From: Paraconiothyrium sp. Pb-2020
Taxonomy: Eukaryota; Ascomycota; Dothideomycetes; Pleosporales; Didymosphaeriaceae
Assembly: GCA_022419385.1 (NCBI GenBank)
Contig: JAJUBI010000009.1
Coordinates: 1,116,001 to 1,180,000 of the forward strand
DNA length: 64,000 nucleotides
Direction of reading: 5' to 3'
This document shows positions 52,311-63,311 of the stretch, piece by piece (the first letter of the stretch is position 1; every line of letters begins with the position of its first letter). Made by a program: the position numbers and the translations under genes. The notes under the pieces are model-generated. The model saw only the letters and a program-made list of their open reading frames with translations, was not told the DNA's origin and searched no databases.

Positions 52311-54164
52311 ATGGGTCGAAGATGGTTAAACCTGTCAACAGGTCTCCTGAGCTTTGCGAAAGTAGCGTTGGGTGACCCACCTTTCAATAATCCTCCCGGA
52401 GTGGACGTCTGGTGCGGGAAAGCTTACCGCGAAACAAACTCCTCGTTCGACCCTGGAGGCTGGCTAGATCCGCCAACTCTCAACAGCGGACCCAATCCTC
52501 TCCGCCTCCGATTGAACGTATACCCACGGTACAGCTTTTACTTGGAGACTGAGAAGAAGGCCTCTTTTATTGTGGACACACGCGTCTCTGACCACGACCC
52601 TTATGGAAAGGCATATGTGAACTCAACAACCGGGACGAACAACGAGACGGGACCATTCACTGAGCTGGTACTGAAGGTATTGATTGGAGATACCATCGCT
52701 GTAGACAATGTACGCGTTCCAGTAAACTCGACTGGTATCGAAATACCATTCGATTTAGATTTGGCAAAACTTACAGGTGAAGCGGGACCCGGGGCTTTTG
52801 TGATAAGTGGAAGTAGTCCCGACGGATCACAAACGTATGATGATCTCGCGCAAGTTGTTGTCCTCCCTGAGCGCTCAGATGGCGGCAGTATGGCTCGCCT
52901 CGATCACTTGAATGGTGGCGTCCATGTTTCATCTTCGCTCACCAAAGGCGCCTGGAGATCGATCTTACCCATGGGGTTCTACACTCGCTGGGATTGGATC
53001 TCATGGCTTGTAGACCCAGATAACAACCCCGAGCCACCAGACTTAGCCAGCAACGAGACGATCAGCCTTCAGCAATACAAGGAGCGCGGCTACAATCTCA
53101 TCCACCCTGTGCCGCCCGGCGGCTGGGCATCCTTCGACACCGCCATCTTCGAGAAATTCCTTACCATTTGCGACGAACTAGAACTCTACGTCATGTACGA
53201 CATGCGGCACACCTACCTCAACCTTTCTTCCATCTCATACCAACTCCCACGACTACAGTCCCACCCCAGTCTACTGCTCTACTATACCGGCGACGAGCCC
53301 GACGGCTGGACAGATCCGCTCAATGGCACTATCCTGGCCTACAACCGGATAAAGGAGATAGATCCGTACCACCCCATCTCACTCGTGCTGAACTGCTACA
53401 ACTTTTATTTCAAGGAGTACACCTCTGGCGCGGATATCATTTTGGAAGACACATACAACCTAATCAAGAGTTCCACGTTCAGCACAGTGTACAATACACC
53501 GTGTAACCGCACCTACGGCGACTGTGGCTGCGACTTCTGCCACATCAATGACACCGCATACCCGGAGTTCGTAGAGAACCCTTTCCAGGATGTGGTTGAA
53601 AGGACCAATCGTATGTATCAATACCAGCACTGGATTGGACAGAAAGAGACAAAGCCTGTGTGGGGCGTACCGCAGTGGTTTTTTGATGCGGATAGCTTTT
53701 GGAGTCGGTGGGTGACGCGTCAAGAGGCGATTGTGCTGGCGCTGTTGCGCATCAACCATGGCGCCATGGGGCTTGTGGGCTGGATATTTCCAACGTCGCC
53801 GGAAGTTGAGAGTGCGACGACGGATCTTGCAAAGGTGCTGGCGAGGGAGGATGTCACGAGGCTGTTAGTCGATGGGAAGGGGCACCACCTGGAACCTTTC
53901 AACCAAGAGCAGGACCACGAAAACTCAAGCTACGATGTTGCGGGATGGGTTAGTGGGGATGAGGTGTTGGTCATCGTTGTGTGGCCCAAGTACACAATGC
54001 CGGATGGGTCCGTGATCGCGCTCCCAACTGGGGGGAAGAATGTGACAGGCGTGCAAGTGCTGTTTGGTGATGCTGATTGGTCTTGGAATGGGAACTCTAT
54101 GGTGACGAAAGGGACGATGCCGTTGGAGGTCAGTATATTGAAGGCAAATTTCGGGGGTTACTGA
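52311..54164 (+). CDS. Secreted glycosidase-like (TIM-barrel) protein
   Basis: I start at ATG 52311, giving 617 residues. The frame also runs back to 52188, but that part has no ATG and no family content. A signal sequence (about 1-22, LNLSTGLLSFAKVALGDPP) precedes an N-terminal beta-rich half with many N-glycosylation sites. The C-terminal half looks like a glycoside-hydrolase barrel: MGFYTRWDWISWL, YNLIHPVPPGGW, ELYVMYDMRHTYLN, LLLYYTGDEPDGW (a candidate acid/base Glu-Asp), VLNCYNFYFKEYTSGADIIL and KPVWGVPQWFF. A Cys cluster (CNRTYGDCGCDFC) sits between. I cannot assign the CAZy family; cell-wall or extracellular carbohydrate is the likely target. No introns. Confidence 0.72.
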   Translation: MGRRWLNLSTGLLSFAKVALGDPPFNNPPGVDVWCGKAYRETNSSFDPGGWLDPPTLNSGPNPLRLRLNVYPRYSFYLETEKKASFIVDTRVSDHDPYGKAYVNSTTGTNNETGPFTELVLKVLIGDTIAVDNVRVPVNSTGIEIPFDLDLAKLTGEAGPGAFVISGSSPDGSQTYDDLAQVVVLPERSDGGSMARLDHLNGGVHVSSSLTKGAWRSILPMGFYTRWDWISWLVDPDNNPEPPDLASNETISLQQYKERGYNLIHPVPPGGWASFDTAIFEKFLTICDELELYVMYDMRHTYLNLSSISYQLPRLQSHPSLLLYYTGDEPDGWTDPLNGTILAYNRIKEIDPYHPISLVLNCYNFYFKEYTSGADIILEDTYNLIKSSTFSTVYNTPCNRTYGDCGCDFCHINDTAYPEFVENPFQDVVERTNRMYQYQHWIGQKETKPVWGVPQWFFDADSFWSRWVTRQEAIVLALLRINHGAMGLVGWIFPTSPEVESATTDLAKVLAREDVTRLLVDGKGHHLEPFNQEQDHENSSYDVAGWVSGDEVLVIVVWPKYTMPDGSVIALPTGGKNVTGVQVLFGDADWSWNGNSMVTKGTMPLEVSILKANFGGY

Positions 54165-54725
54165 ATTAACATGCATCGAGAATACTGAGTCCATTGATTT
54201 TCATGAGCCTACTGCTGGACACAGATATAAGTCACTCTCCTCACAGAAGCGATCATAATTGTTCGGCGTGACCTTCATAATCTTCCCGTATGAGCGCTTC
54301 AGGGCTTCCCGTAATAAGCTCCATTTCATGTCTTCAATAGATGCTAATAGACTCTAGGCGCTTTTCTCACCGGGTTAGTCGATATGGGACGAATGTCTCT
54401 GCATCAATGATTTGAAATGATAAGTGCCAAAGGCACCGTTAGCTCGCCTCACCTTGCCCAATTGTAGCTTTTGTTTTCTAAACGGCTATGGCCCCGAAGA
54501 TACTAAGTCGCTCGAAAGACCATGGGTGATGCTGACTCGACCTCGGATTTTGCCGTCACAAAGTGAAAGGGAAGGCGCGACCGTACTCAGCCCGTGCGAC
54601 TTTTCAACTTCATCAACAAAAGTCCACCCCCAACTTCAGCGCTGACCTCACCCTCACCCTCACCCTCACACTCGCACTCACACTCACGCTTGATCGCACA
54701 TCTATCTGCCCAACATTAGGTCATC
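54165..54725. other. Intergenic with a short simple repeat
   Basis: Upstream region of the unknown protein at 54726. Apart from the TCACCC/TCACAC tract I see nothing. Confidence 0.55.
54646..54690 (+). repeat. Simple TCACCC/TCACAC tract
   Basis: A 45-bp pyrimidine/A tract made of six-base units (CTCACC then CTCACA/CTCGCA variants) about 36 bp before the ATG at 54726. It is probably in the 5' UTR, where CT-rich tracts are common in fungi. Confidence 0.6.
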
Positions 54726-55901
54726 ATGGATACGTTGTATTCTACCGCCCCGAATCGTCACTCGGGCTCGAAAACAGTCCCTGTACGACCCTCCCCCGCT
54801 GCTCCGCGCCCGCAGCACCCTTTTGGAGCCATGAGCTTGGAGCTGTCGCGTCAAACGCGGCGTTTGGCGCGGCCCATTCAGCATCATTCGACTGATCGCA
54901 GTGCCACTTCTATCCCAGGACCTCTCGCCGTTAGCGTGTCAAGCCAGTCAGCTCCATCCCAATCCTCGAAGCATGAAGAAGGCAACGATTCTGCTCCACG
55001 AGACGGACCGCAACACGCTAACAACATTGCGGTGTACACAGATCTTGGACCCAGCCCATTCGCTTTCCATCCAAGTCGCTCGTTATGCAACCCACAGCTT
55101 CAATCCAGTCAAGTTGGACCACCCGGAATTGCTTCGGTCACAAATCAGACTACATACTCTCCGGAAAATGCCTACAACATGGTGATGAGCCAGCGGCGCA
55201 TTCCCTTATCAGCAATACAGCCTTTGCCTGGCAACAATCGCCAGAGGCAGATGGCCAATCTAGGCGAAGACCATTACAACGACATCTCTCTCTCTACCCC
55301 AACGAAGAGCACACCTGCACCCAGAGAGCAGATGAGTACATCGACCGCACCGTCTACTACGACACCAGCACGGGTTTCGAGACCGGCTGTGCCCTCTTCC
55401 GCAGGCAAACTTCAAGTTCCCAGCCGTCGTCGCCGCGTCTCCGAAGAACGAGACGGGACCTATCGCGGAGAGTCACCTGATCAGGACACACCACGTCAAA
55501 GCATTGAAGGTGCCAGTGCCTACAAAACACGTTCAATGAGGAGGAAGGCTGGTAGAGAGGCCACCGTGGCCCCTGCTCGACCCCAAGACCTCTCCGGTAC
55601 TCTGACTGCCAACGGCTTTCCTTCCGCAGTCAATGCGCCCACAGGTGATTCTGTAGCCTCCATTTTCGGCGTCTATGCTGTTCCGCCACAACTACAGGGC
55701 ATCCGTACAGCACTGGGAGAAGCCAACTGGAAGGAGTACGTCGATCTGGTTGAGCAAATTATTGATCGCACCATCAGCGAGAGGTTTTTCTATGCTTCTG
55801 AACGACGAATGTTCCAATCTTTCAATGACAAGATGCGAATGAGCATCCGGAAGAGGGCGATCAGGATGGTTGAGGCTGTTAAGACCACCCAAGGCAACTA
55901 G
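54726..55901 (+). CDS. Unknown disordered protein with a short conserved C-terminal domain
   Basis: A single 391-residue exon. Residues 1-300 are Ser/Pro/Gln-rich and disordered, with basic patches (KLQVPSRRRRVSEERD, RSMRRKAGREA) suggesting a nuclear protein. The C-terminal 80 residues look folded and helical: GIRTALGEANWKEYVDLVEQ, IIDRTISERFFYASERRMFQ and FNDKMRMSIRKRAIRMVEAV. I do not recognise the family. A protein-protein interaction or chromatin role is possible but unproven. Confidence 0.65.
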   Translation: MDTLYSTAPNRHSGSKTVPVRPSPAAPRPQHPFGAMSLELSRQTRRLARPIQHHSTDRSATSIPGPLAVSVSSQSAPSQSSKHEEGNDSAPRDGPQHANNIAVYTDLGPSPFAFHPSRSLCNPQLQSSQVGPPGIASVTNQTTYSPENAYNMVMSQRRIPLSAIQPLPGNNRQRQMANLGEDHYNDISLSTPTKSTPAPREQMSTSTAPSTTTPARVSRPAVPSSAGKLQVPSRRRRVSEERDGTYRGESPDQDTPRQSIEGASAYKTRSMRRKAGREATVAPARPQDLSGTLTANGFPSAVNAPTGDSVASIFGVYAVPPQLQGIRTALGEANWKEYVDLVEQIIDRTISERFFYASERRMFQSFNDKMRMSIRKRAIRMVEAVKTTQGN

Positions 55902-56548
55902 CCAATGGGCTTCTGAAGCACTGCCATGCTGGTCCTGGCCCAGATTAAGGAAGCGAATATTGTCAAGCGAAAGGTGCCACGGCGATTGTCTTTCTGGGAG
56001 GAATGGAGCAAAGATCGCGAATGAGCAAATGCCGATGAAATGAGCGAAGAAGGTGTATGAAGCGCCGATGATGGCAAGGACAATGATGATGGCGATGATC
56101 GTGGAATAAAGCCGACAACGTTACAGTTGACTCATGGCTCTTCTTGGAAGATACGGACGAAGGGCATGCACAAACCTAAAGAGGTCCAATACGGATTTTG
56201 AAGGCGACTTGTGGCATCCTTCTTTGATTTTCTGCGCAGCTAGCAACCCGACCAGCTCATGCAGCCATCTAGTCTCTCTGTACCTTTCTGTGTGCTCGGT
56301 TTGCCACTGTGGTACATGCAAATCACAATATCTCTGGTGCCCATGTTCGTCAATACGCATACGTGCAAGCATTTTGGGTTTCAGTGCATCGTCGCATTCA
56401 AGTAAAGTATAGATACTCAATTCCATATATACTGTAAGCGATAGGGATATGTCGGCTGGGATTACAAAGTTGTAGGCTAGGAACACAAGGATTGAAATGG
56501 GTATCGTGAACAGAATATCCCACCGTTATATTCTTCGTACAACTAAAT
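55902..56548 (-). pseudogene. Decayed membrane-protein gene with in-frame stop
   Basis: One minus-strand frame carries protein-like sequence through two stops. From about 56530 it reads a helix (FTIPISILVFLAYNFVIPAD) but is preceded by TAA and has no start. It continues LLAAQKIKEGCHKSPSKSVL to an in-frame TAA at 56121-56123. After that the same frame resumes with a strong helix (IIAIIIVLAIIGASYTFFAH) and PFLPERQSPWHLSLDNIRFL. Two membrane helices and a cytosolic loop in one frame suggest an inactivated gene. An intron spanning the stop is possible, but I found no good donor/acceptor pair. The family is not recognised. Its 3' end runs close to or antisense into the preceding plus-strand gene. 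Confidence 0.45.
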
Positions 56549-56771
56549 CAAAAACATGAAATTGAGAGAAGTGTTCCAACGTTTGCAGTATGTGTCCAGA
56601 TTGGCGGAGGCTCACCGCATTGGGGGACTCATGTGTACATCAGTCGAAGCGAGACTGGTTCGACGCCGGTTGCTGTACGCGAAAGCGGGGCTGCGGTGGC
56701 TGCAGCTGTTTTAAAACGCGTTACGAGCTTGACGAATTCGAGGCGATCTACAATGCAACATTAGTACTTTT

Positions 56772-59700
56772 CTAGCTGATGTGTAATTCGCCTATGAAAC
56801 CTGCAGCTTTACGACGGAGTGCAGGGTGCAGTGGATGATCGTACAACGTACAGTGTTCATTCTCAAAGGTCAGCACTAGGTCAGACAGATCCTCGTGAAC
56901 GTCAGAGTGCCCTCTCGAGTGCCCACTGCCTGAGGGTCTCGCCGTCTCTGAGGCTATCGCAATCATCCTGCTAACATCCAGAAGTTGACCTCGCAATTTG
57001 TTGGAAACGGAAATTGTGGCATCTTGCCCAGCGGAGGTAGAGATACTGGTAGAGTCGGTGATACTGCCGCTAACCCACAGGAACTCGGCTTCATGGAGTC
57101 GGAAGGTAACCTTGGCACCACGGCGTTTGATGCCGGCTGCGGTATCGTCGACTTCCTTCTCCCAGAGCATGACATCGGCACGACCGTAGCGCTTAGACCC
57201 AAAGCGTTTGTTCTTCGATTTGAATTTGGTAACAATGGCAAAGTAGCATAGCGTCCATCCAGTCAGGCCTTGCAGCATGTCTGTCACGCCTATGCCATTT
57301 TAGCATACTGCGAATTATGTCCAAGGAGAGTCATCATCATACCATCTGGTGGCCTAGGCAGGCCATGTTTGATGCCTATTTGAAAGGCCACAGCAAGACT
57401 TGTCTTGAGCTGGCGTGCCTCACTGAAACTTCCAACCCTATCGTAGTCGGCAGCGGGCTCGCCGCGTGTGTCGCTGTGGTAGGTGGGCGTTGTCACATTT
57501 TTCACCTCGACCACCATCTCATACCCTGTTGAAGCAGCAGAACGAGCGTCGAATGAGTCCCGAATGTGTATATCTAGATCAGCCTCCGGCCACTGGATAT
57601 AGAGTTTTGAAGTTGCCAAGGAATTATTCACGAACGTCAGGGTCACAGCCCGGTAATTGCGCACACCAGGACGTCCTACATCGAAGATGTTGAGCTCAGT
57701 ATTATCGGAAACATCAACTTGTCGGCCGTTGCGAACAGTCTCTCCATCTTCGTAGGGAAGCCTCACAGTATCGATGAATCTTTGTGCATCTTCGGAGGTG
57801 TTAAAGCGTACTTGGATAGAATTATTCGTCCTGCTCGGGTTGTATATCCAATCGTAATGAGTGGAGTAATTTCCGGATATTCGTTCAGTCATCTGATTAC
57901 AGTCAGACCACTTCAGCGTCACTGCATCCTCTGCTAGCTTGCATTGAATATCCGCTAGAGGAAGCCAGAATGAGCTACAATGTCGCATTTTGGGTTGGCC
58001 TGATACGTAGCTGATCACTAAGCGTCGAGTTGACCACCACAACATGGGCATCGTCGAGGTGGTAGCGTTTTCGGGCCCAGTGCGAAAAGTCTCGTAAATC
58101 TGAATCCTGTCTTCACCCACTTCGCACTTCGCACACGTATGAATCGTTGGAACACTAGAGTCGAAGGGCATGCTATCGGGCGTCGAGGCATACGTCATAT
58201 TGAGGATATGTCTCTCTTGAGGTTGCGCAGTGCAACTACACTTGACTTCGAATTGAGCTGGTGGTGGGACCGGGGAGCGTGACCGCAAAGCGGAATAAGA
58301 GTTGGTTTCTGAGTCTGGGCGAGGCTGACTGAAAGAGCTCGAGACTCGGTGATGGCTGTCTGGACGTCGCGGATCAAAGAGGCTGGGGGTTCGATGATGA
58401 CTGTCAGTGCGCGAAGCTATGTGTTGAAGTGGCTTGCTGATCGATGGGTCTCTCGAGCGCGATTGGATGGAGTCTGTTTGAGATGCAGCAGCTTCTGCGC
58501 TGTCGCTAGGCCTGTTGCTTTGGGTATGGGGCGAAATGGAACGGGTACGATCTTCGGAATGTCTGCGCCTACTTGATGGTGTGGCGCTGCCTCGCCCTTT
58601 GGATGAAGCACTACTGTGCCGATGAGGCGGAACCAGATTCGACACGACAGGGGAAGTGAGTGCGTTCCGTATGCCTTTTCCGATGAGATGGTTAGTCGAA
58701 ATTGTAATTGACAAGTAATACCGACTTGACTCACCTAAACCTTGGAAGCTAGGTGCATTCAGCGTAGGACTGTCTACTGCGTCTGGCAAAGTGATGCTAT
58801 CAGCTCGTGTACAGCAAAGCCCAATATACGAGTCAGGGCTTTCGAGCTCGGTAGAGGTCTTCACTATCATCTCGACCAACTCACTTGCCTTGATACGATG
58901 TTCTTTTTCTAAGCGAATCATGGTCATGATCCAACCCAATGGGATATCATCTGCGGAATCATTTTTTTCACTTCTGAGCTCTTCTAGCCAGGCAGTCATA
59001 GCATCTAAAGCGCACCAAAGTCCCTTCTCGCTCTGGTGGTCGCTAGCATCCAATAAAAACCTGTTAAACTCTTCCATTGGGTAGCCTTTGACAACACTGA
59101 TGATCTCCAAGAAAACGCATCCCAAGCTCCACACATCGCTTTTCGTGTTGCGGGGGCCTTTCTCGAAGACCTCCGGTGCACAATATCGAGGCGTCAATTT
59201 CAGGACTTCGTCCTCTGTTGTAGAGTGTTCCGCTTTGGACCAGTCACGTGAAATGCCAAAATCGCACAGATAAACGCGTCCATCGCTCAGAAGGATGTTC
59301 CCGGGTTTGATGTCCTTGTGACGCACACCTTCTTCGTGTAGATAAGCAAGCGCAGTGGCGAGGCACCCGAGCGAACGACGTAATGCGGAGATTTCCGCTT
59401 CAGGAAGAGGCTCATCCCGCGCCTGTCGCTCCAGCATGCTCTTAAGAACATCCTTAGCCACAGGGTTGAGAATGAGCGAAAACGAAGATAGATCAGTGAA
59501 GCTCGCAACGAAGCTCACGAGGTGGTGGTGGCTGACACGTTTCAATACGCTGACTTCAGCATTGAACTCGATGAGCTGGTTGCGCTGTAACTTGACCTCC
59601 GGGGCCCTTTTGATGCGTTTACAAGCAAACTCTTTCGCTGATAGCTTGTGCCTCACGCGTGCCACTTCAGCCGAACCTCCTTTCCCAAGTTTTTCCAACT

Positions 59701-60124
59701 CTTCAAAATGAGCATTTCCATTCTGTATATGCCGGTGAGCGTGAATAGGCGACGTGAGCTTCTGTTCGCTCATCTGGTCAGGCTGCGATAGGACATGAAG
59801 CTGGGCCCGGCGCCAGTCCTGTGCTGCGATGTCTGTGTAGGAGGAAAGCTGGTTCAGTGTAGCGGATCCTAGAGGAAGCCAGAAATCGCTGATCTTCTCG
59901 CTATCGAGTCTCTGGTAGAGGGCGTCGTCGTCGCAACCTAGCATACGGAGGAGGAGAAAAAGGCGAGGGTTCTCGTGAGCCCATACAGAGAAGATTTTGT
60001 CGGGATGCTGGCTCAGCAAGCTTTGTAATTCGAGGAAGACGGTCTCGTCAATGTATTTGGGAAAGGGTTTGTCAGGGACGGTGTGGGCGATAGCGTCTTC
60101 GAGCTCTTCGCGCGAGGCGTCCAT
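56772..60124 (-). CDS. Large serine/threonine protein kinase, three exons
   Basis: Exons are 60124-58735, 58674-57343 and 57289-56772 (introns 60 and 53 nt), giving 1079 residues. The kinase domain (about 140-430) has GKGGSAEV, the ATP-binding Lys169 (FACKRIK), the catalytic HKDIKPGN (269-276, Lys in place of HRD Arg), CDFGIS (288-290 DFG), a CAPEV (APE) site and SDVWSLGCVFLEI. Residues about 480-640 are Ser/Arg-rich and disordered. The C-terminal half contains a Cys pair (HTCAKCEVGED) and beta-rich domains of unknown type. The last intron removes a stop: without it, translation ends 12 codons past the splice site. Target pathway unknown. Confidence 0.83.
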
Positions 60125-60709
60125 GGTGACTGCCCCACTTAAGCGGCTTCGACGACATGGAGCGAGGGAGGAAAGATGGTGTTAGCAGTCTCACGCGGTT
60201 TGCAAAGGTCAGATCGAAAGTGCAGCCTGCTTCAAGAACACACCAACAGCAGAAGGCTGTATGTTTGGGGAACACGGGACGACGGCGCAGTATGAGGTAA
60301 CGCGTGCAGGCGACAGGCATCCCCGCCTCCGCCACACCCACACCGCTAATTAACGCCCGCCGCCCCCATCCTCCTACGACCCGCCGACCGGGGAAGCATT
60401 AGATGGCACGAGCGTGAACCATCACTGGCGGCTTTGCCTATTCTTCGACGCCGTGCATACAATACGAGCGCCGACACCGACGTTTCGACGCGGCGGTGGA
60501 GGCTGAGCGATTCTCTTCCCGTATCCCCACCGGACTCAAGTTTTGAGAGGCTGCCGGTCTGCGCCTCGTTGCCTTGCTTCTGCGAGATGATCGTCCAAGC
60601 GCATGCGCCCTGGTGTGGCCGCCTAGAGGCCTAAATGCAAGCATGACGCGAATATGAACATTCCTCTCAGTGCCTTACGCGAGTCTTCCTCCCGCGCACT
60701 CCTCCAAAT
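60125..60709. other. Divergent promoter region (kinase / sugar transporter)
   Basis: No gene is supported. Overlapping Arg-rich frames (66-89 codons) are shadows. Confidence 0.55.
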
Positions 60710-63077
60710 ATGACCGCAATGCAGCGCGAGCAAGCGTCCCCTGGCAAATCTGAACAAGATGTGGATCAGCCCGATCGTCGCCTCGCCCAACCTTTCTCGG
60801 GATGGAACCACCAGCAGTGAGTAGATCTGTGTAATGGCTCCCGCTAACCATTCGCTAATCACGCCTTCTTCAGAATGACGGGGAGCATCGACAGCTTTAT
60901 CGAGGTGTCAGGCCTCGAGGATTACGACAAGTACATCCGCAGAGGTGCCTTTCTCGCACAGTCCAAGGCAGCGTTTCCCACTGGACGCGAGAGGCGCGAT
61001 GGCCTTATATTGAAAGATGAGGAACGCTACTACCTTCAATTGGAGGACAGCTCACGGCGAGTCGATAAGTTCAAGCAGCCCTGGCGCCTTTATGCACTTG
61101 TAGGCGTATGTTCCTTAGGGGCTGCCGTCCAGGGCTGGTAAGCCTCCCCCCAACGTTATGCGGATCTGCGCTAATTGTAAAGCAGGGATGAAACTGCAGT
61201 CAATGGAGGTATGTCACATCAATCCGGCTGCCGCATGTCTGCTACGCTCCCAGCTCTTGAACAGAATGTATGACTAATCTTTGTCAGCCCAGGTTTATTA
61301 CCGAGAAGCCCTCGGCCTGATGGATTCTCCAGGCTGGTTAGGGTTGGTGAACAGCGCTCCGTATATGTGCTGTGCCTTCTCCTGCTGGCTAAACTACCCT
61401 TTGAACAGGCTGCTTGATAGACGCGGCGTTATCTTCGTCACCTGTCTTATTAGCTCTATTACTTGCTTGGGCCAGGCTTTCCCACAAACATGGCAGCAAC
61501 TCTTTGCGGCGAGATTCCTTCTGGGCTTAGGTATCGGCCCGAAGAGCGCAACGATACCAATTTATGCCGCCGAAGCAGCTCCTGCTAACATTCGAGGTGC
61601 TCTGGTCATGATGTGGCAGATGTGGACTGCCTTTGGTATCATGTGCGGTAGGTTACGAAACCCGTTGTCGGTCACGTGTCCCAGCTCATCTCTTTACAGG
61701 TTATATTGCTGGCGTCGCTCTGGCTGGCGTTCGGGACGGCAGTAATAAAAATATCTGTAATGCAGCAGCAAACAATCTCCTTTCCTCTCGCTGCAGCTTG
61801 AACTGGCGCTTGATGCTAGCAAGTCCAATGATCCTGTGAGTCTTCACAGCCCAATGCACAGTTCTCATCAGCTCATAGTACACTCAGACCTCTCATCGTA
61901 GTTGCCTATGTGTACACTCTGCCGGAATCTCCCCGTTGGCTCCTGATGAGAGCGAGACAAGGAAACCGGAAGAAGTATGAGGAAGCTTTCAATTCCCTAT
62001 GCAAACTACGGCATACCAAGCTGCAAGCCGGGAGAGACATCTTTCTCATCAATCACCTCCTAGAAGCCGAGGAACGAATCATGCAACAGGAAAAACCCTT
62101 TTCTGAGCTTTTCACACGTGGCAGGAACCGCAGGGCTCTAACTGCCTCCGTAATTACGATGTTCCTTCAACAGTTCTGTGGTGTTAATGTTACGGTAAGT
62201 AGTCTTCCTTGAAAAACATTCGTGTCATATCGTTCGTTGAGATAACGGACACCACGACAATGCCACCTGAACCTGTAACTAGTCCTTCCGGATCTGTAAC
62301 GCTAACTCACGCTAGGCGTACTATTCCAGCACCATCCTCGCAGACCCTCAACACGCCAGTTATCAACCTCGAGACGCCTTGTTGATATCCATGGGTTTCG
62401 GCATCATCAACTTTCTTTTCGCTATCCCTGCTATTTGGACAATCGATAGCTTTGGTCGAAGGAATTTGCTCCTCTCTACCTTTCCGTTCATGGCCCTCTT
62501 TCAAATAATAATGGTCATTGCGTTCAAGCTGCCTGGGCAATCTTCCGTCCAGCATGTACTCGTCATTCTAGGCATGTACCTCTTTGGTGTGGCATATTCG
62601 CCAGGCGAGGGTCCAGTCCCCTTCGTCTACAGCGCCGAGTCCATGCCTCTCTATAACCGCGACTTCGGCATGGGTATCGTGACCTCAGTCAATTGGTTTT
62701 GGAACTTCTTCATCTCCATCACGTGGCCCAAGTTCAGCTCCGCATTTGGCACCTCTGGCGCATTTGGTTGGTATGCTGCGTGGTGTGTCGTTGGCTTTTT
62801 CATGGTTCTTTTCCTTGTTCCTGAGACGAAAGACATGACGCTTGAGGAGCTTGATCAAGTGTTTGATCACCATACAATGGACTACGTAAAGTACGGAATG
62901 GCAGAGCTGCATTGGATGGTCGGGCGATATCTTTTCGGGAGAAAGGGCTTGAAGAAGCCGCCGCCATTTCTGCAAAGGAAAGACCCGGAAGAGGTTTATG
63001 ATACGAGAGGGGAGGCTTTCGATCCGCGCGGGGTACTGTATGAGGAAATACATGAGGGCAAGCGCGCGACCACCTGA
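60710..63077 (+). CDS. MFS sugar transporter, seven exons
   Basis: Exons are 60710-60816, 60874-61137, 61186-61208 (23 nt), 61288-61647, 61700-61835, 61888-62194 and 62316-63077, giving 652 residues with all phases consistent. After a long cytosolic N-terminus it has the sugar-porter layout: VCSLGAAVQGWDETAVNGAQ, NRLLDRRG after helix 2, ARFLLGLGIGPKSATIPIYA, PESPRW at the end of helix 6, TMFLQQFCGVNV in helix 7, and the closing VPETKDMTLEELDQVF. It should import a hexose, polyol or related sugar across the plasma membrane; substrate unknown. Exon 5 carries a divergent stretch (GVRDGSNKNICN... to LNWRLML) that I keep because it is open and in phase. Confidence 0.88.
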
Positions 63078-63311
63078 CGAATAGTATCTTCCAAATTGTA
63101 AGTTCCATGTATACCCACTCGACAAAATACGCAATTATGTGGTTACCATGGTTTCGGCAATCCCCTCGTAGAAGTAAGTTATTATGGTGACACATGAGTG
63201 TCGTTCTAATGACAGCCATCCGAATCTCGAACCCCCCTCCCCTGGGTATAAAACTCCACTTCCACAACACTGACAATCTCTGCTCGCACCATGCACATCG
63301 GCCCCTTGCAT

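Noticed and set aside
56620..56700. Possible tRNA T-arm (ACTGG TTCGACG CCGGT)
   Set aside because: No matching acceptor stem, D-arm or anticodon arm could be found at the right spacing.
57290..57342. Stop codon that would end the kinase at 944 residues with a separate 171-codon ORF after it
   Set aside because: A GTATGA...TAG intron removes the stop and joins both frames in phase, so I treat them as one gene.
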